Shown here: positions 44,455 through 53,245 of the stretch, in pieces | Numbering within the stretch: position 1 is the first letter of the stretch | How the letters are laid out: every line of letters begins with the position of its first letter | NCBI RefSeq assembly: GCF_002904295.1 | Contig: NZ_PPHG01000014.1 | Location: 124,001-188,000, forward strand | DNA from: Amycolatopsis sp. CA-128772 | GTDB taxonomy: Bacteria > Actinomycetota > Actinomycetes > Mycobacteriales > Pseudonocardiaceae | Direction of reading: 5' to 3' | Length of the DNA stretch: 64,000 bases | Position numbers and translations under genes: made by a program | Notes under the pieces: generated by a model | Seen by the model: only the letters and a program-made list of their open reading frames with translations | Database searches by the model: none | Told to the model about the DNA's origin: nothing

Positions 44455-45419
44455 GGGTACAGCCCCGCCATCGCGCGGATCGTCTTTCCCATGTGCGCCA
44501 CCAGTTCCGCGGGGGCCAGCACCTGCGCATCCGCGCCCAGCCGCAGCAGGCCGGCCGCGGCGTGGGGCACGCTTTCCAATGGCACGCGGGCGCGTCGCCA
44601 CCCTTCGGCGTCTTCGGGTTCGAGGGTGCGGGCGACGAGCCGGGCGGCTCGCGGGCCGAGGATGTCCGGCAGGGCGGCGATCCCGGCGGCCGACAGCCGC
44701 ACGAGCGCGGTCTCCCCTTCCTCGCTGTCTTCGTAGCGCTCGACGTGCGCGCGCCAGAACCCGGCCAGCTCGAACCCGGCCGGGCGGGTGAAGTGCTCGT
44801 CGAGCGCGCGGAACTCCTCGATGTTGCCGACGCGGTAGGTGCGCGGCTCCGGGCCGGCGACCAGGTACCAGACGCCGGCCTTGAGGACCAGGCCGAGCGG
44901 GTGCAGCCGCCGCGTCACGACACCGGGCGTGGGCGACCAGCGGCGGTACCGGACCTCGGCGACCCGGTCCTGCCACAGGGCTTCCGCGGCCGCGAGCAGC
45001 TGCGGCACCGGGTCCGCCTCGCGGTACCAGCCGGGCGCGTCGAGGTGGAACCGCTGCCGGATCCGCATCGACGCGTCCCGGTACGGCGTCGGCAGCGCGG
45101 CCATCAGCTTGAGCTCGGCCGCCGCCACCTGGGCACCCAGGCCCAGCTCGGCGGCCGGCTGCGGCAGCCCGGTGAGGAACAGGGAGCCGGCCTCGCCCTC
45201 GGTCAGGCCGGTCAGCCGGGTCCGGTAGCCGTCCATCAGCCGGTAGCCGCCGTCCGGGCCGGTTTCGGCGTAGATCGGGACGCCGGCCGCGGCGAGCGCT
45301 TCGACGTCCCGGTACACCGTCCGCGGGCTCACGCCGAGCTCCGCCGCCAGCCGCGCGGCGCTCATCCGCCCGCGGTTCTGCAGCAGCAACAGCAGGGACA
45401 CCAGCCGGCTCGCACGCAC
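44451..45419 (-). CDS. WYL domain transcriptional regulator (YafY/DeoR type)
   Basis: A 322-residue regulator. The N-terminal HTH (SLLLLLQNRGRMSAARLAAE, with LGVSPRTVYRDVEALAAAG) is followed by the GPDGGYRL segment and a WYL domain (RRLHPLGLVLKAGVWYLVAG with W-Y-L) plus a WCX-like C-terminus. WYL domains sense ligands, often linked to DNA damage or metabolism (family knowledge). GTG at 45419. It is divergent from the DUF1579-like gene at 45484; the palindrome between them is the likely operator. Confidence 0.92.
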   Translation of the reverse strand: MRASRLVSLLLLLQNRGRMSAARLAAELGVSPRTVYRDVEALAAAGVPIYAETGPDGGYRLMDGYRTRLTGLTEGEAGSLFLTGLPQPAAELGLGAQVAAAELKLMAALPTPYRDASMRIRQRFHLDAPGWYREADPVPQLLAAAEALWQDRVAEVRYRRWSPTPGVVTRRLHPLGLVLKAGVWYLVAGPEPRTYRVGNIEEFRALDEHFTRPAGFELAGFWRAHVERYEDSEEGETALVRLSAAGIAALPDILGPRAARLVARTLEPEDAEGWRRARVPLESVPHAAAGLLRLGADAQVLAPAELVAHMGKTIRAMAGLYP

Positions 45420-45439
45420 CCGGCGAAGTCTGCCAGCGA

Positions 45440-45462
45440 CCACTGACAGAAGGTGTCAGTGG
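45440..45462. promoter_or_regulatory. Operator palindrome for the WYL regulator
   Basis: CCACTGACA-GAAGG-TGTCAGTGG is a perfect 9-bp inverted repeat. It sits 21 bases from both divergent start codons, the expected position for a repressor that controls both genes. Confidence 0.75.
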
Positions 45463-45483
45463 TGACGGCCCAAGATCGCCGTC

Positions 45484-45933
45484 ATGAACGACTTCGGCTT
45501 CTTCATCGGCTCCTGGACCGTGACGAACCGGCGGCTCACCAAGCCGCTGACCGGCAGCGACGACTGGACCACCTTCCCCGGCACGTCGACCTGCCGGCCG
45601 CTGTTCGAGGGCGGCGGCAACTTCGACGAGATCACCTTCCCCACCCTCGGCTTCCGCGGCTGCACCCTCCGGCTCTTCGACGTCGGGCGCGAAGAGTGGT
45701 CGCTGTACTGGGCCAACAGCCGGACCGGGGTGCTGCAGCCGCCGGTCACCGGGCGCTTCGACGGCGGCCGCGGCGACTTCTACGGCGACGACACGCACGA
45801 GGGCGAGCCGATCAAGGTCCACTACGCCTGGACGGGCACCACCACCGGCACCCCGCGCTGGGAGCAGGAGTTCTCCGCCGACGGCGGGCGGACCTGGGAA
45901 GCCAACTGGGTCATGGAGTTCGCCCGCGCTTGA
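45484..45933 (+). CDS. DUF1579-like conserved protein, WYL-regulator target
   Basis: A 149-residue soluble protein starting MNDFGFFIGSWTVTNRRLTK, an opening shared by DUF1579-type and lipocalin-like beta-barrel proteins (GSW near residue 10). Later parts (CTLRLFDVGREEWSLYWANS, WEQEFSADGGRTWEANWVME) fit the same barrel. Function unknown. Such proteins are often divergent from WYL/YafY regulators and this gene shares an operator with one. The oxidase gene begins 57 bases downstream and may be cotranscribed. Confidence 0.75.
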   Translation: MNDFGFFIGSWTVTNRRLTKPLTGSDDWTTFPGTSTCRPLFEGGGNFDEITFPTLGFRGCTLRLFDVGREEWSLYWANSRTGVLQPPVTGRFDGGRGDFYGDDTHEGEPIKVHYAWTGTTTGTPRWEQEFSADGGRTWEANWVMEFARA

Positions 45934-45990
45934 CAAGCGCGTCGCGCACCACGCACGTTGTTGCTGAAGACGCAACTGCGGAAGGGTGCC

Positions 45991-47121
45991 ATGACGCACT
46001 ACGACGTGATCGTCGTCGGCCTCGGCGGGATGGGCAGCGCCGCGGCGTACCGGCTGGCGCAGCGCGGGCAGCGGGTGCTCGGCATCGACCAGTTCGCGCC
46101 GGTGCACAACCGCGGGTCGAGCCACGGCGGTTCGCGGATCACGCGCCAGGCGTACCTCGAAGGCCCCGAGTACGTGCCGCTGCTGCTGCGAGCCCACGAA
46201 CTGTGGGACGGCCTCGAACGCGACAGCGGACGGCGGCTGTTCACCCGCTGCGGCGGGCTGATGGTCGGCACGGCCGATTCGCGGACCGTCACCGGCAGCG
46301 CGGCGTCGGCGCGGGCCTTCGGCATCCCGCACGAACTGTTGGACGCGCCCGGAATCCGCCGCCGGTTCCCGACCATGACGCCGTCGGGGGGCGAAGTCGC
46401 GTTGTACGAACCGGGTGCCGGGCTCGTGTCGCCCGAAGGCACCGTCGCCGCGCACCTGCAGCTGGCCGCGCGGTGCGGTGCCGAACTGCACCACGAGGAG
46501 AAGGTGTTCACCTGGAGCACGATGGCCGGCGGGGTGCGCGTCGGGACGTCGCACAGCTACTACACGGCCGACCGGCTGGTGCTGTGCCCTGGCGCGTGGG
46601 CCGCCGAACTGCTGCGCGGCTTCGGTGTCGCCTTCACGATCCGGCGGCAGGTGCAGTACTGGTTCGCGCCGTCCGGCGGGATTGCGCCGTTCCGGGAGCA
46701 CCCCGTCTACATCTGGGAAGGCGACGGCTACACGTTCTACGGCTTTCCGGCGCACAACGCACCCGCGGACGGCGTGAAGGTCGCGTTCCACGGTGGCGGC
46801 CGGACGTGCACCGCCGACGGCATCGACCGGACGGTGTCGGGCGACGAGGTCCACGAAATCGCCGCGGTGCTGAAGCGGCACCTGCCGACGTTGCCCGGCG
46901 CGTTCCTCCGTGCGGCGACGTGCATGTACACCGACACGGCCGACGAAAGCTTCGTGCTCGCCCCGCACCCGGCCGAGGAGCGGGTGGTGCTCGCGTGCGG
47001 CTTTTCCGGCCACGGCTTCAAGTTCGCCCCGGTGATCGGCGAAATCCTCGCCGATCTGGTGGTCGACGGCGCGACGGCGTACCCGATCGCGCAGTTCGAC
47101 CCGGCCCGGCTACTGGCCTAG
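45991..47121 (+). CDS. solA: Monomeric sarcosine oxidase / N-methyltryptophan oxidase-like flavoprotein
   Basis: A 376-residue flavoenzyme of the MSOX/SolA family that oxidises N-methyl amino acids to the free amino acid, formaldehyde and peroxide. The FAD loop [19 protein letters not shown] is at residues 5-23. [15 protein letters not shown] contains the His/Arg cluster. [13 protein letters not shown] holds the Cys that carries covalent FAD, and [15 protein letters not shown] is the C-terminal substrate site. ATG at 45991 with GAAGGG upstream. The substrate is not certain. Its end overlaps the converging tmk by 12 bases. Confidence 0.9.
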   Translation: MTHYDVIVVGLGGMGSAAAYRLAQRGQRVLGIDQFAPVHNRGSSHGGSRITRQAYLEGPEYVPLLLRAHELWDGLERDSGRRLFTRCGGLMVGTADSRTVTGSAASARAFGIPHELLDAPGIRRRFPTMTPSGGEVALYEPGAGLVSPEGTVAAHLQLAARCGAELHHEEKVFTWSTMAGGVRVGTSHSYYTADRLVLCPGAWAAELLRGFGVAFTIRRQVQYWFAPSGGIAPFREHPVYIWEGDGYTFYGFPAHNAPADGVKVAFHGGGRTCTADGIDRTVSGDEVHEIAAVLKRHLPTLPGAFLRAATCMYTDTADESFVLAPHPAEERVVLACGFSGHGFKFAPVIGEILADLVVDGATAYPIAQFDPARLLA

Positions 47122-47763
47122 CAGCGACGTCGCCAGCGCTTCGGAATCGACACCCGCGACGCCGTCCAGGACGTGCCACGGCGCGAGCCAGCCCGACGCG
47201 GCGAGCTCGTCGTAGACGGCCGCGCACCGCCGCTGCAGGCCGTCGTCGGTCTCGAAGGCGTCGCGCTCGCGGCCGGTTTCGGTCTCCGCGCGGCGTTCGG
47301 CGCGCTCGGCCGCGACCGCCGGCGCGACGCGCAGGAGCAGCTGCGCGTCCGGGCGGGGCAGGCCGAAGCGGTCGACTTCCAGCTCCCACACCCACTTCAC
47401 GACTTCGCCGGTGGCGTCTTGGCGCAGCCGCGCGGCCGCGTACGCGGCGTTGGAAGCGACGTACCGGTCGAGCAGGACGACGTCGTGCGTCTCCCGCAGG
47501 GCGCGGATCTCGTCGGCGGCGCCGCTGCGGTCCAGGGCGTAGAGCATGGCCATGCCGTAGACCGAGTCGGCGAGGTCGCCGTGCCCGCGGTGCAGCGCCT
47601 CGCGGACGAGGTCGGCGTGCACGCTCTTGCCGTAGCGCGGGAACGCCAGGGACGTCACGCTCGCACCCTTGGCGCCCAGCGCCGCCGTCAGCCCGTCGGC
47701 CAGCGTGCGCTTGCCCGCACCGTCGAGCCCTTCGATGACCACCAGTCGACCCACGGGCGTCAC
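47110..47763 (-). CDS. tmk: Thymidylate kinase (dTMP kinase)
   Basis: A 217-residue nucleotide kinase making dTDP from dTMP. The P-loop is [10 protein letters not shown] (near 11-20), with Lys/Arg in the mycobacterial arrangement. [12 protein letters not shown] binds the nucleotide base and [17 protein letters not shown] has the DRY motif. The lid region is rich in Arg and Glu. GTG at 47763 or 47754. In mycobacteria tmk directly precedes mtrA; here four other genes and 3.8 kb separate them. Confidence 0.94.
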   Translation of the reverse strand: MTPVGRLVVIEGLDGAGKRTLADGLTAALGAKGASVTSLAFPRYGKSVHADLVREALHRGHGDLADSVYGMAMLYALDRSGAADEIRALRETHDVVLLDRYVASNAAYAAARLRQDATGEVVKWVWELEVDRFGLPRPDAQLLLRVAPAVAAERAERRAETETGRERDAFETDDGLQRRCAAVYDELAASGWLAPWHVLDGVAGVDSEALATSLLGQ

Positions 47764-47824
47764 CCTAGCGTTGGTGGACCGGCGGGCTCGGTGGAAGGGA
47801 TCGACGCCGAGCCCGCCGGTTCGT

Positions 47825-48574
47825 CTATGCGGGGTTACGCCGCAGGTGGAACACGTAGCCGGCGCCGCTGACCGCGAGCACGCCGACGAGGATCAGCAGC
47901 GGCACCCAGCCGGTGTCGTGGCCGGCCGGTGCCGGGCCGCCGTCGCCGCGGGGCATCACCTGCGAGGTGGCGTCGTAGCCGCCGGCCTCGCCGTTGCGGT
48001 CGTACGCCGAGCCGGGGAGCTTGTCGGCGTAGCGGGCTCCGACGGTCCGCTGGTAGCCGGCGACCGGTTTGCCGTCGGCCAGCGACGTGACACGGCCGCC
48101 GTCGACCGCGTACCAGGCGTCGATCTGCGGTTCGTGCAGGAGCTGGGCGCCGGCGGGCAGCTTACGGGCGTACTCGCCCTCGACGTCACCCGAGGCGATG
48201 TTGCCGATCTGCCAGCTGCCGTCCGCGCCGCGGACCGACCAGAGCGTCGCGGTCCGGCCGTCGGAGGCCCGCGCGGGGATCGCGAAGTAGGCGAAGTCGC
48301 CCGGGGCCGCGCCGGGCTTGCCCGCGACGAAGTCCGGCGAGAGCTCGTAGACGGGGAAGGCGTCCGGTGCGACTTCGACCGTCACCGGTCCCTTGGCGTC
48401 CGGCGCCTCGGCGAAGAACCGCACGAGGGTGTCACGGAGACCCGCGGCCGCGGTGTGCGCGGCCACGGCGTCGGCGCTGCTGATGCCGGCGGCCTGGGCC
48501 GCGCCTGACACCGGAGCCGTCATCAGCAGCGCCGCGCCGGTCAGCACGGCGAGCACGAGCGCCCGCCTGCTCAT
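47825..48574 (-). CDS. Exported, membrane-anchored protein of unknown function
   Basis: A 249-residue protein with a signal peptide (LVLAVLTGAALLMTAPVSGAAQA), a large extracellular domain and one C-terminal transmembrane helix (WVPLLILVGVLAVSGAGYVF) followed by HLRRNP. The extracellular part contains VTVEVAPDAFPVYELSPDFV, TATLWSVRGADGSWQIGNIA and EPQIDAWYAVDGGRV. No family recognised. Its ATG overlaps the stop of the upstream papain-like protease gene (ATGA), so the two are made together, suggesting a surface receptor, inhibitor or substrate presenter for the protease (inference). Confidence 0.7.
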   Translation of the reverse strand: MSRRALVLAVLTGAALLMTAPVSGAAQAAGISSADAVAAHTAAAGLRDTLVRFFAEAPDAKGPVTVEVAPDAFPVYELSPDFVAGKPGAAPGDFAYFAIPARASDGRTATLWSVRGADGSWQIGNIASGDVEGEYARKLPAGAQLLHEPQIDAWYAVDGGRVTSLADGKPVAGYQRTVGARYADKLPGSAYDRNGEAGGYDATSQVMPRGDGGPAPAGHDTGWVPLLILVGVLAVSGAGYVFHLRRNPA

Positions 48575-49146
48575 CGGGCGATCCCGGTGAGCGTGTGCGT
48601 CCAGGTGAACGACGAGTTGTGCGTGTAGTAGCCGTAGGTCGACCAGTTGTAGCGCTTGGCCGCGCCCGGGTCGGCCCAGAACACCCAGCCGCCGCGCGAG
48701 TCGTAGCCGTAGAGGACGTTCGCGTGGCCGCCGCCCGAGCGCCAGCCGACGCGGGTCTCCACCGGCCGGTTCGCCGCGGTCTGCGTCCGGACGTCGGCGT
48801 AGGGGATGCGCCGGTCGAGGTAGCGGCCCGGCGAGGTGAAGCCCAGCCGGGCGAAGGCGCGCTGCGGGTCGGCGAGCGTGCCGGGGAGGTTCGCGCAGTC
48901 CGCGCCGGATCCGCCGTGCGCGAGCTGGCAGAACCGCGTCTGGCTGACGACCGCGCCGTGGAAGGCGGCGATGGTGTTGCCCGCGCCCGCCCAGCACCAC
49001 TGGTTCTTCTGCTGGGCCTGGACGGTGATCTGGGTCCGGTAGGTCGACGGCACTCCGGGCGCGGCTCCGGCGGTGACCGGCGCGACCAGGCACAACAGCA
49101 GGCTCACAGCCAGCACGGCGTGGACCTGGCTCGACTTCACCAGCAC
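48571..49146 (-). CDS. Secreted papain-like cysteine protease
   Basis: A 191-residue exported protease of the papain-like/AvrRpt2-type family. A signal peptide (AVLAVSLLLCLVAPVTAGAAP) is followed by the catalytic segment QKNQWCWAGAGNTIAAFHG (oxyanion Gln and nucleophile Cys), the His in GGGHANVLYGYDSR near 140 and the Asp in FWADPGAA. All three residues of the triad are present. GTG at 49146 has GGAGG eight bases upstream. It is the first gene of a two-gene operon. Substrate is unknown. Confidence 0.85.
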   Translation of the reverse strand: MLVKSSQVHAVLAVSLLLCLVAPVTAGAAPGVPSTYRTQITVQAQQKNQWCWAGAGNTIAAFHGAVVSQTRFCQLAHGGSGADCANLPGTLADPQRAFARLGFTSPGRYLDRRIPYADVRTQTAANRPVETRVGWRSGGGHANVLYGYDSRGGWVFWADPGAAKRYNWSTYGYYTHNSSFTWTHTLTGIAR

Positions 49147-49233
49147 AGACGGCCTCCGGTGGAGGAGTGGGCGAACCAGCGGTGGTCACAACGGTGAACA
49201 ACGCGGTCACAAGGAGCAAGAACGCCATCCGGA

Positions 49234-49248
49234 GGAACGGACCGTTCC
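49234..49248. promoter_or_regulatory. Palindrome upstream of protease and XRE genes
   Basis: GGAACGG-A-CCGTTCC is a perfect 7-bp inverted repeat in the 247-bp divergent region, about 90 bases upstream of the protease start. A repressor site is likely, binder unknown. Confidence 0.5.
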
Positions 49249-49333
49249 GGGGCCCAGCCGGAACGCGGAACAGTCACCTCAACGAGGCCAACCACCCTGA
49301 ACGGGGGTCGGCACGCCCACCCTACGCTGCTAA

Positions 49334-49357
49334 CGTGAACGTTCCGCGGTGTTCACG
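49334..49357. promoter_or_regulatory. Inverted repeat upstream of the XRE-type gene
   Basis: CGTGAAC, ten bases, GTTCACG: perfect 7-bp arms 37 bases before the start at 49394, in the right place for autoregulation by the HTH protein. Confidence 0.5.
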
Positions 49358-49393
49358 CCCAGCGCACACACTGGTCGGGTGAAGGGACGAGCG

Positions 49394-50392
49394 GTGGCAC
49401 AAGACGGGAACCTCCCACTGATCATCGATGGCGCCCGCACGACCCGGGCATCGGTCGCCGAACTGCCCAAAGAGCTGACCGAGGCGCTGCGCACCGGCGA
49501 GTTCCACCACGCCCTGCGGCTGGCGATCGCCTACCGCGGGCTGTCACTGGCCCGGCTGCGGGCGCACCTCGCGCTGCGCGGAGTCCAAATCGGACAGTCG
49601 ACGCTGAGTTACTGGCAACGCGGGCTGCGTCAGCCCGAGGTGCCGAAGGCGCTGCCGGCGGTCCGGGCCCTGGAATCGGTCCTCCAGCTGCCGGCGGACG
49701 CCCTGGTGGTGCTGATCGGGCCCCGCCTGGTCCGCCGCGGCCACCAGCCGGCGGCGTCGTTCCACGACCTGCGTTCCGGCGACATGGGCTCGATCGTCGA
49801 GGACCTCCTGGCCGAGCTGGGCGCGTACCCGTCGTCGAACCACTACAACGCGGACCTGGAGCTGCTGTCGGTCCACGACACGATCACGTTCGACGCGGAA
49901 CACCGCCAGGTGAGTTTGCGCACCCGCCTGGTGACGCGCGCGCGACGCCACGGCCCGGACCGGTACCTGACGGTGTACAACGGCGACCCGGGCTGCCGCA
50001 TCGACGACGTCGAGCTGATCACGGACGAGGGCTGCCGGGTGGGCCGCATGCGCCGCAACCCGGACGCGGACACGATGGCAACGGAGCTGCTGTTCGACCG
50101 CAAGCTCGCCGAGGGCGACATCCACGTGTTCTGCTTCGAGGTCCGGGACGACTCGGGATCGGCGTCGCCGGGCTACTACCGGATGCTGCGCGACCGGTGC
50201 GCGAGTTACCTCGTGCAGCTGCGGTTCGACCGGAACGCGCTACCGGCACGGTGCACGCGTCAGGTGCGGGCGCGGGATGACGCGTTGCCGGTGGTGGCGG
50301 AGGAGCTGGCCTGCGATATGGGCGGGGTGAGCAGCGCGTTCTTCAGCGACGCCGGGCCTGGGTTGGCCGGGGTTGCCGTGGAGTGGAACTGA
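49394..50392 (+). CDS. XRE-like HTH DNA-binding protein with large C-terminal domain
   Basis: A 332-residue protein. Residues 20-90 form a helix-turn-helix ([20 protein letters not shown], then [20 protein letters not shown]). The remaining 230 residues are a beta-rich domain of unknown kind ([40 protein letters not shown]). Similar long XRE proteins occur in actinobacteria with undefined roles. GTG at 49394 has GAAGGGA upstream. It is divergent from the secreted protease operon and could regulate it through the repeats at 49234 and 49334 (inference). Its 3' end runs into a 21-bp repeat array. Confidence 0.75.
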   Translation: MAQDGNLPLIIDGARTTRASVAELPKELTEALRTGEFHHALRLAIAYRGLSLARLRAHLALRGVQIGQSTLSYWQRGLRQPEVPKALPAVRALESVLQLPADALVVLIGPRLVRRGHQPAASFHDLRSGDMGSIVEDLLAELGAYPSSNHYNADLELLSVHDTITFDAEHRQVSLRTRLVTRARRHGPDRYLTVYNGDPGCRIDDVELITDEGCRVGRMRRNPDADTMATELLFDRKLAEGDIHVFCFEVRDDSGSASPGYYRMLRDRCASYLVQLRFDRNALPARCTRQVRARDDALPVVAEELACDMGGVSSAFFSDAGPGLAGVAVEWN

Positions 50393-50854
50393 CGTAGTCG
50401 CCAGTCACGCGAGATGCCCCTTCAATGACGTGAGATGTCCTCCAGACACGGATGATGCCCGGTTGAGCGCGGTCGGCTCGCGTACCTGGCGGGTCGGTTC
50501 GCGTGATCCGGGGCGTGACTCGCGTGATTGAGCGCGTCACTCGCGTGATTGGACGCGTGACTCGCGTGTTCTCGGCCGCGTGCTGGGTGACCGCCTCGCG
50601 TAAAGCGCGCTGGGCGGCCGTGCCGATGCCCTCGTCGTCCTGCGCTTTCTTCGCCGGTTTTGCGAGACGCCCGGCGTTGAGACGGGCCGTCGGACGCTGG
50701 TCGAGCGGGACCGGCGGGGCCTCCAGGCGTGACGGATCAGCCTGGCGTCACCGGTTTCCTGGAACGGTACAACGAGCCCTGTGCGAGCCGCCCGGACTAC
50801 CCACCGGGCCGTGAGGTTCGTGATGCCAAGAACGGCGGTGAGTCTACGCGAGCG
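50393..50854. other. Convergent gap between XRE-type gene and vapC
   Basis: 462 bp. The first 190 bp hold a 21-bp repeat array. In the rest, a minus-strand frame reading [20 protein letters not shown]... stays open but has no start codon, so it may be the tail of a lost gene. Nothing else is supported. Confidence 0.5.
50405..50581. repeat. 21-bp repeat array in convergent gap (3 inverted + 5 direct units)
   Basis: Inverted cores at 50405, 50426 and 50447 (TCACGCGAG, TGACGTGAG, CACGGATGA) and direct units at 50477, 50498, 50519, 50540 and 50561, all spaced by exactly 21 bp. Both core types seen elsewhere (CTCGCGTACC and CTCGCGTGAT) are present here, which joins the separate arrays into one family. 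Confidence 0.9.
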
Positions 50855-51301
50855 TCACAGCACTTCGAATCCGTTGGCCTTGGCCGCGTCGGCCTGCCGC
50901 TGGTCGCGGGTCACGAACGTGACCGGTCCGCCGGCGGTCAGCTCGGCCGTGGAGTGCATCGCGACCGCGATGTGGATCGCATCGAGCGTGCGTACCGGGT
51001 AGTTCTCGGTGACCAGGCGGCGCGCGGCGGGAATCACCCGGCCCGGGTCGAACGGGATCAGCGCCAGGTCCCCGTCCGGCGAGGCCAGGTGGTCGAAGTG
51101 CGCCAGCACCGCCGCAGGATCGGGGATGCGGCCGGTCCGCTTGGCGGCCGTCATCGCGCCGGCGAACTCGATGCGGGTGAAGTCGCTGCTCATGATCGGG
51201 TCACCGCCTTCGAGGAGCAGCTCGCGGAACTTGTCGTGCTCCGGCTCGTCTGCCATGTAAGCGGTGACCAGCGCACTGGTGTCGAGGTACAGCACGGTCA
51301 C
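50855..51301 (-). CDS. vapC: VapC-type PIN domain toxin
   Basis: A 148-residue PIN ribonuclease. Acidic residues of the Mg site are in LYLDTSALV (near 5), TRIEFAGAMTAA (near 45), TLDAIHIAVA and FVTRDQRQ. VapC toxins cleave RNA, often tRNA or rRNA; the target cannot be predicted. The GTG start at 51301 overlaps the antitoxin stop (GTGA), typical for coupled toxin-antitoxin pairs. Confidence 0.9.
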   Translation of the reverse strand: MTVLYLDTSALVTAYMADEPEHDKFRELLLEGGDPIMSSDFTRIEFAGAMTAAKRTGRIPDPAAVLAHFDHLASPDGDLALIPFDPGRVIPAARRLVTENYPVRTLDAIHIAVAMHSTAELTAGGPVTFVTRDQRQADAAKANGFEVL

Positions 51302-51585
51302 CACTCCCCTCGGGTCCAGTCGAGCGCCTCGCTGACCGCCGCGCCCCACCCGCGGGACAGTTCTTCGATTTCGTCGAGCGTCGGCACCTGAGCCGGCGGC
51401 TCCACGTGCACGACCTTGCCTTCGGCGATCAACCGCCGCTTCCAGTCCGCTCGGGTTTCCGTCTTCGCCACTACGCCCCTCAACGCTTCCGTGACCAGGT
51501 CGTTCATGCTGCGCCCTTCGGCTTCGGCTCGGGCCTTCAGCCGGGCGTGCAGCTCGTCGTCGATCCTCGTGATCAACTGTTTCAC
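51298..51585 (-). CDS. vapB: VapB/FitA-type ribbon-helix-helix antitoxin
   Basis: A 95-residue antitoxin. The N-terminal ribbon-helix-helix (VKQLITRIDDELHARLKARA, then EAEGRSMNDLVTEALRG) binds DNA, and the C-terminal tail (DEIEELSRGWGAAVSEALDW) should wrap the toxin. GTG at 51585 fits the FitA-type start; GTG at 51606 would add seven residues. The imperfect palindrome 51593-51621 directly upstream is the likely autoregulatory site. Confidence 0.88.
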   Translation of the reverse strand: MKQLITRIDDELHARLKARAEAEGRSMNDLVTEALRGVVAKTETRADWKRRLIAEGKVVHVEPPAQVPTLDEIEELSRGWGAAVSEALDWTRGEW

Positions 51586-51592
51586 CCCACCA

Positions 51593-51621
51593 TGATAACA
51601 CTTCACCCATTCGTGCTATCA
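51593..51621. promoter_or_regulatory. VapBC operator
   Basis: TGATAACAC and GTGCTATCA are inverted 9-mers with one mismatch, 11 bases apart. They overlap the vapB start region and its probable promoter. AT content here is higher than in surrounding DNA. Confidence 0.6.
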
Positions 51622-51642
51622 CTGTTCACGGCGCATGACAAA

Positions 51643-51670
51643 GGCCGCCCCGAACGTTCTCGGGGCGGCC
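51643..51670 (-). terminator. Terminator of ahcY
   Basis: A perfect 10-bp stem (GGCCGCCCCG / CGGGGCGGCC) with an 8-base loop, 17 bases after the ahcY stop, followed on the minus strand by TTTGT. Confidence 0.85.
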
Positions 51671-51686
51671 CTGAACTGCGGAAACC

Positions 51687-53159
51687 TCAGTACCGGTAGT
51701 GCTCCGGCTTGAACGGGCCCTCGACGTCCACGTCGATGTACTCCGCCTGGGCCTTGGTCAGCTTCGTCAGCTCACCGCCGAGCGCGTCCAGGTGAATCTT
51801 CGCCACCTTTTCGTCCAGCTTCTTCGGCAGGCGGAACACCTCGTTGTCGTACTCCTCGTGCTTGGTGAACAGCTCGACCTGGGCGATCACCTGGTTCGAG
51901 AAGCTGTTCGACATCACGAACGACGGGTGCCCGGTCGCGTTGCCCAGGTTCAGCAGGCGGCCCTCCGACAGCACGATGATCGTGTTGCCGTTCGGGAACA
52001 CCCACTCGTCGACCTGCGGCTTGATGGTGATGCGGCGGATGCCCGGGTAGCGGGCGAGGCCCGCCATGTCGAGCTCGTTGTCGAAGTGGCCGATGTTGCC
52101 CAGGATCGCCTGGTGCTTCATCTTCGCCATGTGCTCGACCAGCACGACGTCCTTGTTGCCCGTCGTCGTGATGACGATGTCGGCCTCGGGCAGCGCGTTC
52201 TCCAGCGTGCGGACCTGGTAGCCGTCCATCGCCGCCTGCAGGGCGCAGATCGGGTCGATCTCCGTCACGATCACGCGCGCGCCCTGGCCGCGCAGGGACT
52301 CCGCCGCGCCCTTGCCGACGTCGCCGTAGCCGCAGACCACCGCGACCTTGCCGCCGATCAGGACGTCGGTGCCGCGGTTGATGCCGTCGATCAGGGAGTG
52401 GCGGATGCCGTAGCGGTTGTCGAACTTCGACTTCGTCACCGCGTCGTTGACGTTGATCGCCGGGAACAGCAGCTCGCCCGCCGCCGCCAGCTGGTAGAGG
52501 CGCAGGACGCCGGTCGTCGTCTCCTCGGTGACGCCGCGGATGCCCTCGCCGATCTTCGTCCACTTGCCGGTGTCGGCCGCGACCGACGTGCGCAGCAGCT
52601 CGAGGAACACGCGGAACTCGTCCGAGGTGTTCTCGTCCGGGGTCGGCACGACGCCCGACTTCTCGAACTCGGTGCCCTTGTGCACCAGCATCGTGGCGTC
52701 ACCGCCGTCGTCGAGGATCATGTTCGGGCCCTCGCCGTCCCAGGTGAGCATCCGCTCGGTGCACCACCAGTACTCCTCGAGCGACTCGCCCTTCCACGCG
52801 AAGACCGGGACGCCCTTGGGCTCCTGGGTCGTGCCGTGCGGGCCGACGACGACCGCGGCGGCCGCGTGGTCCTGCGTCGAGAAGATGTTGCACGAAGCCC
52901 AGCGCACCTCCGCGCCCAGCGCCACCAGCGTCTCGATCAGCACCGCGGTCTGCACCGTCATGTGCAGCGAGCCGGAGACGCGCGCCCCGCGCAGCGGGTA
53001 GACCTCCGCGTATTCGCGGCGCAGCGCCATCAGTCCGGGCATCTCGTGCTCGGCGAGGCGGATCTCCTTGCGGCCGAATTCGGCGGCATCGAGGTCGGCG
53101 ACGGCGAACTCGATGCCGTTGCGGGTCTCGTGCCGCTTGGCAACGCTTTCGGGGGTCAT
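51687..53159 (-). CDS. ahcY: Adenosylhomocysteinase
   Basis: A 490-residue SAH hydrolase (sahH in mycobacteria), converting S-adenosylhomocysteine to homocysteine and adenosine and thereby relieving methyltransferase inhibition. [33 protein letters not shown], the catalytic [20 protein letters not shown] and the NAD loop [18 protein letters not shown] are intact, and the C-terminus ends PFKPEHYRY as in the family. The extra ~40-residue segment seen in actinobacterial and plant enzymes ([13 protein letters not shown]) is present. ATG at 53159 with GGAGG upstream. Confidence 0.98.
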   Translation of the reverse strand: MTPESVAKRHETRNGIEFAVADLDAAEFGRKEIRLAEHEMPGLMALRREYAEVYPLRGARVSGSLHMTVQTAVLIETLVALGAEVRWASCNIFSTQDHAAAAVVVGPHGTTQEPKGVPVFAWKGESLEEYWWCTERMLTWDGEGPNMILDDGGDATMLVHKGTEFEKSGVVPTPDENTSDEFRVFLELLRTSVAADTGKWTKIGEGIRGVTEETTTGVLRLYQLAAAGELLFPAINVNDAVTKSKFDNRYGIRHSLIDGINRGTDVLIGGKVAVVCGYGDVGKGAAESLRGQGARVIVTEIDPICALQAAMDGYQVRTLENALPEADIVITTTGNKDVVLVEHMAKMKHQAILGNIGHFDNELDMAGLARYPGIRRITIKPQVDEWVFPNGNTIIVLSEGRLLNLGNATGHPSFVMSNSFSNQVIAQVELFTKHEEYDNEVFRLPKKLDEKVAKIHLDALGGELTKLTKAQAEYIDVDVEGPFKPEHYRY

Positions 53160-53245
53160 AGTGGCGATTCCTCCAAGACTCGATGACACACGAACACTAC
53201 CGTTGTCCGCTCGACTGTCCCTAGAAGTGTTAGGAGGCCCTTACC

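Noticed and set aside
47110..47121. Sequencing error at the solA/tmk overlap
   Set aside because: Both C-termini are of normal length and sequence; a 12-base convergent overlap is plausible.
50582..50760. Gene remnant on the minus strand next to vapC
   Set aside because: The frame is open with plausible composition but lacks a start and runs into the repeat array; too weak to call.
53160..53245. SAH riboswitch before ahcY
   Set aside because: The leader is under 90 bases between divergent starts, and no pseudoknot pattern was visible.
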